Assembly: GCA_963709485.1 (NCBI GenBank)
Contig: CAVPWE010000003.1
Span: 124,001-188,000, forward strand
Length of the DNA: 64,000 bases
DNA from: JAXDBM01 sp963709485
GTDB lineage: Bacteria > Desulfobacterota > Syntrophia > Syntrophales > Fen-1087
Direction of reading: 5' to 3'
Numbering within the stretch: position 1 is the first letter of the stretch; every line of letters begins with the position of its first letter. A program made the translations under genes and the position numbers. Below are positions 9,104 through 18,379 of the stretch, piece by piece. Under the pieces are notes generated by a model. That model was not told the origin of the DNA. It worked only from the letters and a program-made list of their open reading frames with translations, and ran no database searches.

Positions 9104-9841
9104 ATGACGGACGCCTCCGCGGCCCGGGAAATCAGACACGGAAGTAAAATTGCCCGGCAGGATCCTGAAAAGATCTGGGGATGGAAGACTCCGGCCGGTC
9201 ATAGGAGGGCGCAAAGACGGGCAGAGATGATCGCCGCCAGTGCCGGATTGGCGCCGGGCCTTCGGGCATTGGAAATCGGGTGCGGATCGGGACTGTTCAC
9301 GGAGATATTTGCCAGGAGCGGAGCGCAGATATTGGCTGTTGACATATCTGGAGCTTTGTTGGAACAGGCCAGACTGAGGAGGTTGCCGGAAAAACAGGTG
9401 CGGTTTCTGGAGAAAAGGTTTGAAGACTGTGATGTGGAAGGTCCTTTCGATGCCGTGATCGGGTCATCCGTACTCCATCACCTGGATTTGAAACAAGCAT
9501 TGGCAAAGATACATAAACTGATCAAGCCTGGTGGGGTGATGTGTTTCACGGAACCGAACATGCTCAATCCGCAGATCATGGCTCAAAAAAATATACCCTG
9601 GCTTAAGGAGAGGGTGGGCGATTCTCCGGACGAAACGGCCTTTTTCCGCTGGTCCATTCACCGGCACTTGGAACAGGCCGGCTTTTATCGCGTCAAGGTC
9701 ACACCCTTCGACTGGCTGCATCCCGCCGTTCCTGCCGCTCTGGTGGAGATGGTCGCGCATGCCGGTGATATCCTGGAACGTCTCGCCGTGATTCGGGAGT
9801 TTGCCGGATCGCTGCACATCGTTGGATTCAAGCCGCTGTAG
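9104..9841 (+). CDS. Class I SAM-dependent methyltransferase
   Basis: About 245 residues from the ATG at 9104 (a GTG at 9095 is also open). The SAM motif is ALEIGCGSGLFTEIFA, with an acidic end of strand 2 at ILAVDIS and motif IV at FDAVIGSSVLHHL; this is the Methyltransf_11/25 type. Substrates of this class are often small molecules or lipid-linked sugars. The position directly after the methyltransferase-GT2 fusion suggests it completes the same glycan pathway (inference). Roughly 260 bases then separate it from a convergent gene, with no clear terminator. Confidence 0.8.
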   Translation: MTDASAAREIRHGSKIARQDPEKIWGWKTPAGHRRAQRRAEMIAASAGLAPGLRALEIGCGSGLFTEIFARSGAQILAVDISGALLEQARLRRLPEKQVRFLEKRFEDCDVEGPFDAVIGSSVLHHLDLKQALAKIHKLIKPGGVMCFTEPNMLNPQIMAQKNIPWLKERVGDSPDETAFFRWSIHRHLEQAGFYRVKVTPFDWLHPAVPAALVEMVAHAGDILERLAVIREFAGSLHIVGFKPL

Positions 9842-10099
9842 CCCATGACGGGAATGCAACGGCTGATCTTGCCGATGAACAGGCCCGGCCCGATTGGCGC
9901 CTCCGAGTCATTTCATGGCTGATTGCTTCTTCAGAGGTCCGGCAAAACGGCTTCGTATGTCTTGATGAGAACGATCCTTTGATGTTGCCGGTAACAAATT
10001 AACCCGTCCCTGAGATCCGGCGAGGATAACAAAGATCACCGGGATGGACTTTGGCTCGCTCTTTACGGGCAAACATGTAGCTCGAAAATAACAGATACC

Positions 10100-11458
10100 C
10101 TATTTCAAGTAGCGCTTCATGATATCCGCAAGGACCTTTTCGATCATTCGCCGGATCTCCCCCAGGCGCGCTTTCGTCTTCGCCTCGAAGCGGAGGACCA
10201 GCACCGGCTGTGTGTTGGAGGAACGGATGAGCCCCCAGCCGTCCGGGAAGGTTACCCGGACGCCGTCCACATCGATGATTTTGAATTCTTTCCGGAAGTG
10301 CTCCTTTGCGTCCTCGACCACCTGAAACTTGATGCGGTCGGGGCAGTCCACCCGGATCTCCGGCGTTGCAAAGGTTTCCGGTACATCGGACAGGATGTCG
10401 CTGATTTTCCGGCCCGATGAGGAGATGATCTCCAGCAGGCGCAGGGATGCGTAAATCGCGTCGTCATAGCCGAAGTACCGGTCCGCGAAGAAAAGGTGGC
10501 CGCTCATTTCGCCCGCCAGCAGGGCCTTCTCCTCCTTCATTTTTCCCTTGATCAGCGAGTGGCCGGCCTTCCACATGATGGGTCTGCCGCCGTGGGCGGC
10601 AATGTCGTCGTAGAGTTTCTGTGAACATTTCACCTCGCCGATGATGGCGGCGCCGGGGTTTTTCTCCAGAATGAACCGGGAGAAAAGCAGCAGCAGTTCG
10701 TCCCCCCAGAGGATCCGGCCCGCGTCCGTGACGGCCCCCAGGCGGTCCGCGTCGCCGTCGTAGGCGATGCCCACATCCGCCTTTTTCTGTCCGACCAGCG
10801 CAATGAGGTCCTTCAGGTTCTCCGGGATCGTCGGGTCCGGAAAGTGATTGGGAAAGCGGCCGTCCGGGTCGCAGTAGATGTCCGTGACGTCGCAGCCCAG
10901 CCGTCTCAGGATGGGCAGGGCGAAGAGACCCCCCACGCCGTTTCCCGCATCCACGACAACTTTCAGGCCGGGCCTGATTTTGACATTGTTGACCAGGCAG
11001 TCCGCATAGGATTGCGTGATGTCTTCGCAGTTCAGAGAACCCTCTCCGGAAATGTACTCCCCCTTTTCCATGATCCGCCGAAGCTCCTGGATCTGGTCGC
11101 CGTAGATGGTGTCGGGGCCGATGCAGATCTTGAACCCGTTGAAATCGGGGGGGTTGTGGCTACCCGTGACCATGACGCCGCCGTCGGTTTTCAAGTGGCG
11201 GATGGAGTAGTAGAGCATGGAGGTCGCGCAGAGCCCCACGTCGATGACATGGACTCCCGTCGAGCGGATTCCCTCCGTCATGGCCTGCTGGTATGATTCC
11301 GAGCTCAGCCGGCAATCCCGGCCGGCCGTCATGGTTCCGACCCGGTGGCGAAGGGCGTAGGCGCCGACGGCCCGCCCCAGCTCGCGGACGAAATCGGAAT
11401 TCAGGTCCCGGTCGACCAGGCCCCTGACATCGTATTCGCGAAAGACTTCCGGATTCAT
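10100..11458 (-). CDS. Phosphomannomutase/phosphoglucomutase
   Basis: A 452-residue alpha-D-phosphohexomutase, full length for the bacterial PMM/PGM (AlgC/ManB) family. It interconverts hexose 6- and 1-phosphates, supplying GDP-mannose and UDP-glucose pathways. Visible signatures are the N-terminal FREYDVRG, the phosphoserine loop TGSHNPPDFNGFK with Ser100 as the catalytic phosphoserine, the metal-binding DGDADR loop, the sugar loop GEMSGH and the C-terminal phosphate-binding RSSNTQP. All catalytic elements are present. It lies 33 bases downstream of a CoA-transferase-GNAT gene on the same strand, so the two may share a transcript. Its product would feed the glycan genes at 1-9.8 kb. Confidence 0.93.
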   Translation of the reverse strand: MNPEVFREYDVRGLVDRDLNSDFVRELGRAVGAYALRHRVGTMTAGRDCRLSSESYQQAMTEGIRSTGVHVIDVGLCATSMLYYSIRHLKTDGGVMVTGSHNPPDFNGFKICIGPDTIYGDQIQELRRIMEKGEYISGEGSLNCEDITQSYADCLVNNVKIRPGLKVVVDAGNGVGGLFALPILRRLGCDVTDIYCDPDGRFPNHFPDPTIPENLKDLIALVGQKKADVGIAYDGDADRLGAVTDAGRILWGDELLLLFSRFILEKNPGAAIIGEVKCSQKLYDDIAAHGGRPIMWKAGHSLIKGKMKEEKALLAGEMSGHLFFADRYFGYDDAIYASLRLLEIISSSGRKISDILSDVPETFATPEIRVDCPDRIKFQVVEDAKEHFRKEFKIIDVDGVRVTFPDGWGLIRSSNTQPVLVLRFEAKTKARLGEIRRMIEKVLADIMKRYLK

Positions 11459-11491
11459 AAATTTGCTCCCCTGTGTGGATGATTGGTTTTT

Positions 11492-13432
11492 TCAGTCCCT
11501 GAAAGCCATTTTCAGTTCATAGACGCCGGAATCCAGGGTTTTCCGGATATCGAAGCCGCCCTTTTCAAAGACGTGCATCATGGGCTTGTTTTCCGCCAGC
11601 ACCTCGGCAGTGAACCCCAGCAGACCTTCGCGCCTGCCCAGATAGGTCAGATAGGAGAGGAGTTCGGTGCCGATGCCCTTTCCCTGGCAGTCGTCCCGGA
11701 CGGCGAAGGCAACTTCCGCCATGTGCGCGGCCTCGTCGATGCTGTACTGCCCCAGCCCGGCAATGATCTGGTTCTCCACGGGTCCGACCACGGCAAGGAT
11801 CTGCATTTCCCTCGTGTAATCGATGATGACAAAATCCTGTAGCCGTTCGTGGGGGATGTCCCTGCGCCGGGACATGAACCGGCGGTAGAGGCTGTTTTCC
11901 GAGAGCGCATAGAAGAAATCCTTCAACATCGGCTCATCGCTGATTTTGACCGGCCGGAAAAACACGGGATAATCCGTTCGGGTGAGGCGGTATGATTCCA
12001 GGTGTTCCGGGTATTCGCCCCGCTTGCCGGGGATGAATGCCTGGTCGCGGTAAATCAGGTCCCTTTTCTTCGCCTCTTCGATGAGCCAGGAGCGGAATTT
12101 GGGGTGTGCGATGGCGATCAGGCTCATGGCTCGTTCCCGGACGTTTTTCCCGTGGAGATAGGCGATGCCGAATTCCGTGATCACGTAGCGGACGTCGCTC
12201 CGGTTCAGCGTGACGCCGGCCTGTTCCTTCAACGCGGGGACAATGCGGGAGACCGAATCGTCGCGGGCCGTGGATTTCATGGCCAGGATGGTTTTGCCGT
12301 TGCGCGCCAGCAGGGCCCCCCGCATGAAATCCTGATGGCCGCCCACGCCGCTGTAAAAGACCCCGCCGATCGATTCCGACGTGGCCTGCCCGGTCAGATC
12401 GATCTCCAGGGCGCTGTTGATGGCCACCATGTTGTCATGCTGGGCGATGATCAGGGGGTTGTTGGTGTAGTTGATGGTCCGGAAGGAGACGGAAGGGTTG
12501 TCGTTCAGGTAATCGTAGGTCTCCCTGTGGCTCATGGCGAAGGCTGCGACGGTTTTGCCCCGGTTCAGGGTCTTCCTGGAGTTGTCGATCACGCCGGCCC
12601 GGATCAGGCCCACGATCCCGTCGCTGAGAAGCTCCGTATGCACGCCCAGGTGTTTCTTGTCGAAGAGGTTGGCCATGATCGCGTTCGGCAGGGTCCCGAA
12701 TCCGACCTGAATGGTGTCGCCGTCCTGAACAAGGCGGGACACGTAATTGCCGATCCGCCCGGCTGTTTCCGTCGGGACCGTTCCCTTGATTTCCAGGAGC
12801 GGCTCGTCATAGGGAATGATGAAATCGACATCCCGGATGTGGATGAAACCGTCGCCGTGAACGCGCGGCATGAACCGGTTGATCTGCGCAATAACCACAT
12901 CGGCGTTTTCCGTGGCCGCCTTGACGATGTCGACGCTGACGCCGAGGCTCAGATATCCGTTGTCGTCGGGAAGGGAGGTCTGGATCAGGGCGACATCGAT
13001 CCGGACGGCGCCGCTGTGGAGGAGCGCCGGCACGTTCGACAGGGAGATCGGCGTGTAGTCCGCGGAGCCCTGATTGACGGAACTTCGCGTGTTGTTCCCG
13101 ATGAAAAATGAATTATGCCGGAAGTTGCTCTTGAACTTGCTGTCCGTGTAGGGTGCGATGCCGAAGGAGTAGACATGGATGATCTCGGCATCGAAAAAGG
13201 CCTTCGGATTCGATTCCACGTAGCGGGTCATCGCCTTGACAAGGTACTGCGGTTCGCCGCACCCGGAGGAGACGAAGATGTGGTCGCCCCGGCGGATGCG
13301 GCTGAAAGCGGCTTCCTCCGGGGCGAATTTCTCCGGATGGCTCTCTTTCCAGAAGTCCATCGGTTTCATCGGCAGTCCGTTTCTGAAAACGTCATTGCAC
13401 GCCCCTTTCGCTCTGCACGATAGACGGGCCAT
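11492..13432 (-). CDS. Acetyl-CoA hydrolase/transferase fused to GNAT acetyltransferase
   Basis: 646 residues as drawn; an ATG at 13369 (Met22) is an equally possible start. Residues about 25-450 are a CoA-transferase of the 4-hydroxybutyrate/butyrate:acetyl-CoA type. It keeps the INSALEIDLTGQ segment, whose Glu343 matches the glutamate that carries the covalent CoA thioester in this family, and the glycine-rich SGVGGHQDF loop. Residues about 480-645 are a GNAT domain with the acetyl-CoA loop DDCQGKGIGTELL. The likely reaction is CoA exchange between acyl-CoA and a free acid, useful for activating short-chain acids in a fermentative or syntrophic organism. The GNAT domain may acylate or regulate its partner. 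A paralogue lies at 18380-20287. Confidence 0.87.
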   Translation of the reverse strand: MARLSCRAKGACNDVFRNGLPMKPMDFWKESHPEKFAPEEAAFSRIRRGDHIFVSSGCGEPQYLVKAMTRYVESNPKAFFDAEIIHVYSFGIAPYTDSKFKSNFRHNSFFIGNNTRSSVNQGSADYTPISLSNVPALLHSGAVRIDVALIQTSLPDDNGYLSLGVSVDIVKAATENADVVIAQINRFMPRVHGDGFIHIRDVDFIIPYDEPLLEIKGTVPTETAGRIGNYVSRLVQDGDTIQVGFGTLPNAIMANLFDKKHLGVHTELLSDGIVGLIRAGVIDNSRKTLNRGKTVAAFAMSHRETYDYLNDNPSVSFRTINYTNNPLIIAQHDNMVAINSALEIDLTGQATSESIGGVFYSGVGGHQDFMRGALLARNGKTILAMKSTARDDSVSRIVPALKEQAGVTLNRSDVRYVITEFGIAYLHGKNVRERAMSLIAIAHPKFRSWLIEEAKKRDLIYRDQAFIPGKRGEYPEHLESYRLTRTDYPVFFRPVKISDEPMLKDFFYALSENSLYRRFMSRRRDIPHERLQDFVIIDYTREMQILAVVGPVENQIIAGLGQYSIDEAAHMAEVAFAVRDDCQGKGIGTELLSYLTYLGRREGLLGFTAEVLAENKPMMHVFEKGGFDIRKTLDSGVYELKMAFRD

Positions 13433-13472
13433 CGCACCCTGTCAAGCAAAAGCGCTCCCGGCATCGTCCCGT

Positions 13473-14036
13473 TCAAAGGCCGTATTTGAGGGAGGATTTC
13501 GCATATTCCTTGGCGACGAAGGGTTCATCGCCGAACAACTGCCACAGGGCGGCGGAGATGACCCCTTCACGAATGTCCAGGAGGGCAAACGTCAGCGGAC
13601 ATCCCCGGTGTTCGTCACAGCTCATGTGGCCCGGATTGATCAGGACAACCCCCTTTCGGCGCTTGATTTCCGCCCGGTGCGTGTGACCGTATAAAAAGAT
13701 GTCCGTCTCGCCGCCGTGGATGATCCTTTCCGGTTTGAGGTCGTCCTCGAGATCGTTGTAATGGGACTCGGGCGTGTGGGACAGAAAAATACGCCATCCG
13801 GCCACTTCGATGAATTTCCGGTTGGGAATATCGCGATCGTAGTAGTGGGGGTCCCAGGTTCCCGGCACCTTGATCACGGGGTAGCCCTCTTTTTCAAGGA
13901 GATCCGTGTCACTGTAGTAATCCCCCAGGTGAATCACCATGTCGATACGGATTTCCTTCAAGTAATCCGGAAGCATCCGGATGGTTGCCTTATCCTCGTG
14001 GGTGTCGGAGATGACCATGATTCGTTTTGCCGGCAT
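13473..14036 (-). CDS. YfcE/MJ0936-type metallophosphoesterase
   Basis: About 187 residues. I start it at the ATG at 14036, which has an AGAGGA ribosome site 5 bases upstream; an ATG at 14054 is also open. Calcineurin-like phosphoesterase motifs appear in order: VISDTHED, LGDYY, the position usually GNCD/GNHD here as GTWD, LSHTPES and the closing GHTH. This matches the small YfcE/MJ0936 phosphodiesterase family, which binds two metal ions. The natural substrate is not known. It is the last of a run with the HAD and Nudix genes just upstream, all concerned with phosphate or nucleotide hydrolysis. Confidence 0.85.
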   Translation of the reverse strand: MPAKRIMVISDTHEDKATIRMLPDYLKEIRIDMVIHLGDYYSDTDLLEKEGYPVIKVPGTWDPHYYDRDIPNRKFIEVAGWRIFLSHTPESHYNDLEDDLKPERIIHGGETDIFLYGHTHRAEIKRRKGVVLINPGHMSCDEHRGCPLTFALLDIREGVISAALWQLFGDEPFVAKEYAKSSLKYGL

Positions 14037-14066
14037 GAATCCTCTCGTTTGCATCCCCCGTCGTTT

Positions 14067-14726
14067 CTATGCCAGAACGTCGAGGATTTCCGCGGCGCGT
14101 TTTAAAAGGAGATCGGCGCCGGCCCGGTGCAGGGCCTCCTCCTGCGAATGGCCGGTGAGCACGCCGATAGCGTAGGCGCCGGCATCTTTGCCTGCCTGCA
14201 TGTCCATCGGGTGGTCCCCGACCATGGCCGCCTGGGCGGAAGGGACGGCCAGTTGCTTGAGCGTCCGGAGCAGGTGTTCCGGATGGGGCTTCACGAAAGG
14301 CGTCCGTTCCCGCGTGATCACGGCATCCACGCAGCGGTCGATATCGGGAAACAGGGCCTCGACGGCAGCCAGGCAGTTCCGTGTCACCACGCCCGTTCTG
14401 ATATTTCGCGTCTTCAGCGCCTGCAGCATCTCCCTCACGCCGTCAAAGAGGGAACCCTCGCGCGCCGCCTGCAACTCGATCTCCGTGATCCGCGCGTGGG
14501 CCAGTTCCGAGAATTCCCGCTCCGCGCCGGCCCGGGTCCGGGATATCCGGGTTTTGCCGGCGGCGATCATTTCCAGAACGAAAAGGTCCCCCAATCCGTC
14601 CGATGGAATGCCGTAGCGGGCCAGGAGCTCCAGCACGCTCTGCCGCATCCGGGCAAAATCGATGTTCAGTTTGGCCAGCGTTCCGTCGAAATCGAAAACG
14701 ACGGCCTTCAGGGAGAGCTTCTTCAT
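14067..14726 (-). CDS. HAD-superfamily phosphatase (phosphoglycolate phosphatase-like)
   Basis: 219 residues with the complete HAD set: motif I VFDFDGTLAKL with nucleophile Asp, motif II in TGVVTRN, the conserved Lys in VKPHPEH and motif IV MVGDHPMDMQAGKDAG. A helical C1-type cap lies between motifs I and II. The family hydrolyses small phosphate esters such as phosphoglycolate or sugar phosphates; specificity cannot be assigned. Its ATG overlaps the stop of the Nudix gene by 4 bases, so the two are translationally coupled. Confidence 0.88.
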   Translation of the reverse strand: MKKLSLKAVVFDFDGTLAKLNIDFARMRQSVLELLARYGIPSDGLGDLFVLEMIAAGKTRISRTRAGAEREFSELAHARITEIELQAAREGSLFDGVREMLQALKTRNIRTGVVTRNCLAAVEALFPDIDRCVDAVITRERTPFVKPHPEHLLRTLKQLAVPSAQAAMVGDHPMDMQAGKDAGAYAIGVLTGHSQEEALHRAGADLLLKRAAEILDVLA

Positions 14727-15607
14727 TTGTGTCCCGTCAGATAGGTGTGATGGAGGGTACGCCTGAGCACCCGTCCGGCAGGGATGTCCGGCATCTTGAA
14801 ATCGAAGACGATTTCCAGGAACCGGAGGATGATGTGGAACGTGGCCCCCCAGAGAATATCCGGCTCACGACCCTCCTCCCGGTGAAGAAAGCAGGGAAAC
14901 TGCCACGACGCCCGCTCCTCGCGCTTGATGGAATCCGACATGTCGATGAGGTATTGCGCGTAATTGTCCGCCTCGAAGAAGGATGACAGGGGGATCTCCA
15001 CGACCCGTTCCACTTCGCCGTTGGGACGGAACGGGAATGCCTTTTTCACGAGGCCGACGAGGGGGAATATGGTGCGCCGGAACAGGATCAGGGAATGGCA
15101 GGGGAGGGGACCGAGGAAACGGATATTGAAGGGGCTCAACCGGATTTCCTCCCAGGATTCCCGGATTGCATTGGTCAGAAAAAGCGTGATGGCCTTGAGC
15201 GTGTTTCCATTTCCCGTTCCGGCAAAGGATTCCGTGTAGCCCCGCATCGCCGGCACGATGCCCGAGGTCAGCAGGGTCCGGAGGATGCGATCCAGGCGAG
15301 GGTGCAGCATGCCCCCCGGGCAGCTCAGATCGCCGGGCTGGGCGACGCTGGCGGAGCGTTTAATGAGTTGAAAGCAGTAATTTCCCCGCGAACCGCCGGC
15401 ATCGGGGCGCTCTTCCCTGAAGTGGAGAAGAAGCAGGACCCCTGCGGCCGAATAGGGCTCCGGCGTTTCCCGGGAGCATTGAATGAACGTCATTCTTTCC
15501 GCGTAATCAACGGGGTATTGCCCGAGTTTGCGGACAACGGTATCCGGAAAGAGGTCCCGGTCTGTGAGGATCGTTAAGTCCATATGGCGTTTTGATTCCC
15601 GATCCAT
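14723..15607 (-). CDS. Nudix hydrolase (CoA-pyrophosphatase-like)
   Basis: 294 residues as drawn; a second ATG at 15583 is equally likely, since the first lies inside the T-run of the tRNA terminator. The core shows LSCPGGMLHP followed much later by AIRESWEEIRL. These are the two halves of a Nudix box, but the glycine-rich part and the RESWEE helix are separated by about 50 residues rather than the usual 10 or so, and the final glycine is arginine. Overall order resembles CoA diphosphatases (NudL-like), so cleavage of CoA or a related diphosphate is plausible. It is the first gene of a three-gene hydrolase run. Confidence 0.7.
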   Translation of the reverse strand: MDRESKRHMDLTILTDRDLFPDTVVRKLGQYPVDYAERMTFIQCSRETPEPYSAAGVLLLLHFREERPDAGGSRGNYCFQLIKRSASVAQPGDLSCPGGMLHPRLDRILRTLLTSGIVPAMRGYTESFAGTGNGNTLKAITLFLTNAIRESWEEIRLSPFNIRFLGPLPCHSLILFRRTIFPLVGLVKKAFPFRPNGEVERVVEIPLSSFFEADNYAQYLIDMSDSIKREERASWQFPCFLHREEGREPDILWGATFHIILRFLEIVFDFKMPDIPAGRVLRRTLHHTYLTGHK

Positions 15608-15636
15608 GAAAAAAGCCTGACACAGGGCCAGGCTTT
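15606..15636 (-). terminator. Rho-independent terminator after the tRNA gene
   Basis: An 8-bp perfect stem (AAAGCCTG with CAGGCTTT on the plus strand, 15612-15619 and 15629-15636) encloses a 9-base loop. Read on the minus strand it is followed by a run of T residues. It lies just 3' of the minus-strand tRNA and ends at the first ATG of the Nudix gene. Confidence 0.8.
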
Positions 15637-15647
15637 CGACGATTCAA

Positions 15648-15724
15648 TGGTGGCGGTGCAGGGAATTGAACCCCGGACACTACGGATATGAGCCGTATGC
15701 TCTAACCGGCTGAGCTACACCGCC
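15648..15724 (-). tRNA. tRNA with CAT anticodon, probably elongator tRNA-Met
   Basis: On the minus strand the sequence folds as a full cloverleaf. There is a 7-bp acceptor stem (GGCGGTG/CACCGCC), a D arm with TAGCTCAG..GGTTAGAGC, an anticodon stem TACGG/CCGTA with loop CTCATAT, and a T arm with GGTTCAATTCC. The discriminator A is followed by an encoded CCA. Anticodon CAT fits Met or lysidine-modified Ile2. The general pattern resembles elongator tRNA-Met, and the first acceptor pair is G-C, so it is not an initiator-type C-A mismatch. A T-rich terminator follows. Confidence 0.93.
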
Positions 15725-15775
15725 GATCGTGGATTGGGTTTTGAAGTATATCAAGAATCGTTGTTTGTCAACCCC

Positions 15776-17497
15776 TTATTGTCCGGTCTGCTGCGGGGCC
15801 GGCTGCCGGGTCACCTTGTAGGCGACAACGACGCTGCGATTGGATATCGATGCCCCCGTGGACAGTACGAGGGCCAGGACGATTTCGTTTTCGCCGTCGT
15901 TGTCGATGTCCTTGAACTGGAAATCGGCCACATAGCCGTTGATTTTCCTCGTGCGCCAGTTTTCCAGCATCCCCAGCCCGTCCCAGGTCAGGCTGTACAT
16001 TTCCGCTGACGTAAAGAGCCTTACGTTCTGCAGGACCCTTGCCGAGGATGAGATGTTTTTGACGACGTAAACGTCTCTTCTGCCGGTTTTGTTCATGTCG
16101 TAGGTGAGGATCCTGGAATTGATATAGTTGTACTTCTCGTAGGCCTCCGCGAGGCGATCCGTCGTCTTCGCCTCGATGTACGTGTTGCTTCCGCCGAAAT
16201 TATCCTCGCTTTTCCAGAGGGTTTCCTTGCTGCCGGCGATGGTCCGGACCTGCGACAGGCGCCTGTCCGTTTCCTCGAACACGTAAAGGTAGTCGTCGTC
16301 GGTCAGTGCGATAATCCTGTTTTTCGACCCCTCGGAGAGGTTGTCCATCGCAAGGCCAAAGACGGAAAGACCCCGGGGCGCCCTGATTTTTTTCCCTTCC
16401 CGGTACTCCCCGTTGATCCAGACAATCTCGTAGATATCCGAGTCAAAGATCTTGCCGGTGCCTCTCCGCTGTCCCAGCAGCATGGGCTCTCCCGATGAAG
16501 TGCTGATGACTCTCAAAAACCAGGGCAGGTTTGAGGCGATCCGGCTGAATTTCTTGTCCCGGTATTCGAGAACAAAGGAGGAGGGGCTGTCGATGTTCAT
16601 GTTGGTGACGAAGATCTGTTTCGTCCCGCTCTGCCGGATGTCCGCGATATCCAGGGTGATGTATTTATCCGAAGAGGTCCCGCCGACTTTCTCCAGGAGC
16701 CGGAAGACATCCTCCTTCTTCTGGTAGATATAGATGTTGCTGTTATCGATCACCACCGTTTCATTCAGACCGTCGCCATTGACATCTCCAATGTCCATTC
16801 CCTTGAATTCAGTCGGGTATTTCTGGCTCATCCAGAAGCTCTTCCGGTCGAGCGGCTGGGTGCCGGTGATGAAGTCCGGGTTGATCAGGGCGGTGAAGGT
16901 GGCCTTCTTTCCGGCCTTCATGCTCGATATGATCTGGGCTTCCCGGGAAAGCGGCTGCTTCTGGTCCGAAGCGCCGGGGGAGGGAACGGGTGCGGCGCTG
17001 GGCGGAGCGGCAACGGGTGGGGCGGTTCCCAGGATATGGGCGTCGATGCGCTGCGCGAATTCGTTGACTTTGGGGATCAGATCGTCCATGCCCTGGGACT
17101 GCGTGAATATCCCGACGGGTGATTTGTAGGCGGCAATATCAACGAGCTTTCCGTCAATGCTGAAGCTGCTGCCGATTTTCGTGATGCTGCCCCAGACCAC
17201 ATAATCGGCGTTCATTTTTTTCCCGAGGTCGTAAACCGCCGGCAGCGTCAGCTCTTTTCCCTCCGATTTTTTCAGCGCCTCAAGAACGGCATCCCTGTCC
17301 AGGACTTCGATTTTGTCGCTTGCGGAGATCCGGGAGGAGAGCATGTCCCGAATGCCCTGTCTGACGTAATCAATGTTGTCGGCGCTGTGGATGCTGAAGG
17401 GAAACACGGCAACCGTTTTTTTGTCCTTGGCCCAGACCAGGCCGGTCGTCAGCAGCAGGAGAGACAAACCGATCATCAATCTGTAAACGTGATTCAT
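15776..17497 (-). CDS. Exported VCBS/FG-GAP repeat protein with TolB-like N-terminal domain
   Basis: About 573 residues from the ATG at 17497, which has GGGAG 7 bases upstream. Residues 1-23 are a Sec signal peptide ending VWA-KD. Residues about 25-165 resemble the CsgG/TolB N-terminal fold used to assemble outer-membrane proteins (TVAVFPF, then RQGIRDMLSSRI). A Pro/Ala-rich linker follows. The rest contains FG-GAP/VCBS-type repeats with Ca-binding-like DVNGDGLNE and DIDNDGENE loops, which form a beta-propeller. It is likely periplasmic or outer-membrane associated; the partner is unknown. It stands between the tRNA and a YdcF gene. Confidence 0.75.
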   Translation of the reverse strand: MNHVYRLMIGLSLLLLTTGLVWAKDKKTVAVFPFSIHSADNIDYVRQGIRDMLSSRISASDKIEVLDRDAVLEALKKSEGKELTLPAVYDLGKKMNADYVVWGSITKIGSSFSIDGKLVDIAAYKSPVGIFTQSQGMDDLIPKVNEFAQRIDAHILGTAPPVAAPPSAAPVPSPGASDQKQPLSREAQIISSMKAGKKATFTALINPDFITGTQPLDRKSFWMSQKYPTEFKGMDIGDVNGDGLNETVVIDNSNIYIYQKKEDVFRLLEKVGGTSSDKYITLDIADIRQSGTKQIFVTNMNIDSPSSFVLEYRDKKFSRIASNLPWFLRVISTSSGEPMLLGQRRGTGKIFDSDIYEIVWINGEYREGKKIRAPRGLSVFGLAMDNLSEGSKNRIIALTDDDYLYVFEETDRRLSQVRTIAGSKETLWKSEDNFGGSNTYIEAKTTDRLAEAYEKYNYINSRILTYDMNKTGRRDVYVVKNISSSARVLQNVRLFTSAEMYSLTWDGLGMLENWRTRKINGYVADFQFKDIDNDGENEIVLALVLSTGASISNRSVVVAYKVTRQPAPQQTGQ

Positions 17498-17580
17498 AAC
17501 AGTCTCCCGGTTCAAATTTGGATTTGTTTGTTGATTGCAGGTCATCCGTAGCACGTCAGGGCGATCAATTCAAGGCTCAT

Positions 17581-18339
17581 TTACAGCTTGCCCGAGAGCT
17601 TCAGCCACGTCATGCCCAGATATTCGCGGATGGCCAACTGCGCTTTCAGAAGCGCCATTGTGGAAGGATAGAAGTCTTCCGGTACCGGACCCTGGCGCCG
17701 CTTCACCAGATGCGCCGCCGGGGCCGGAATCGGATTCATGCCCCGTTTCCGGAACAGGGCGACCGCCCGGGGCATATGGGACGCCGAAGTCACCAGCACC
17801 AGCGGGTCGCCTCCGACCATTTCCCGAATGAAGCGGGCTTCCTCTTCCGTGTCCCTTGCCCGATCGGACAGGACGAGGTCCTGTGGAGGGATCCCGATCG
17901 CCCGGGCCGTTTGGCGGAAGATTTCCGCTTCGGAGGCGGGATCGAAAACCGCGCCGCCCGACAGGATGAGTTTTGACCCCGGCAGGCTGCGGTAAATGCG
18001 GATCGCTTCCGTCAGGCGCTGCAGCGACTCCGGTGAAATCTGGCTCGTGACCGGAAGGGCGGGATCGGAGGTATGGCCGCCGCCAAGGACGACGATCCAT
18101 TTCACCCTTTCCTGAACTGCCGTGAACGGAGGGAAGGAACGTTCCATGGGGCCCAGAATCCGGTCGGACACCGTTCCCGAGCTGAAGACGGCGAGCATGA
18201 CGACACCGACGGTCACCAGGATCCTGCCGGCCCGCTGCCGACGGGTAAACCAGAGCAGGAGCAGCCCCGCTGCCATCAGGATCAGGCAGAGCGTCAGCGG
18301 ATAAAAAAGCGGCGTGACGATTTTTTTAAAAAGAAACAT
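17581..18339 (-). CDS. YdcF family membrane protein (DUF218, ElyC/SanA-like)
   Basis: 252 residues. Two N-terminal hydrophobic helices (about 8-30 and 38-58) anchor it to the inner membrane. The DUF218 domain follows with the motif IVVLGGG, the glycine-rich LILSGGA, and the acidic/Arg segment DTEEEARFI. ElyC and SanA relatives act in envelope and peptidoglycan precursor homeostasis in enterobacteria; the biochemical activity is unsettled. The length and motif order are normal for the family. It is followed 40 bases upstream on the same strand by the second CoA-transferase-GNAT gene. Confidence 0.88.
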   Translation of the reverse strand: MFLFKKIVTPLFYPLTLCLILMAAGLLLLWFTRRQRAGRILVTVGVVMLAVFSSGTVSDRILGPMERSFPPFTAVQERVKWIVVLGGGHTSDPALPVTSQISPESLQRLTEAIRIYRSLPGSKLILSGGAVFDPASEAEIFRQTARAIGIPPQDLVLSDRARDTEEEARFIREMVGGDPLVLVTSASHMPRAVALFRKRGMNPIPAPAAHLVKRRQGPVPEDFYPSTMALLKAQLAIREYLGMTWLKLSGKL

Positions 18340-18379
18340 GCGGTTCGCTCCGGCGTTTCAAGGCTGGGGGACGGTTCCC

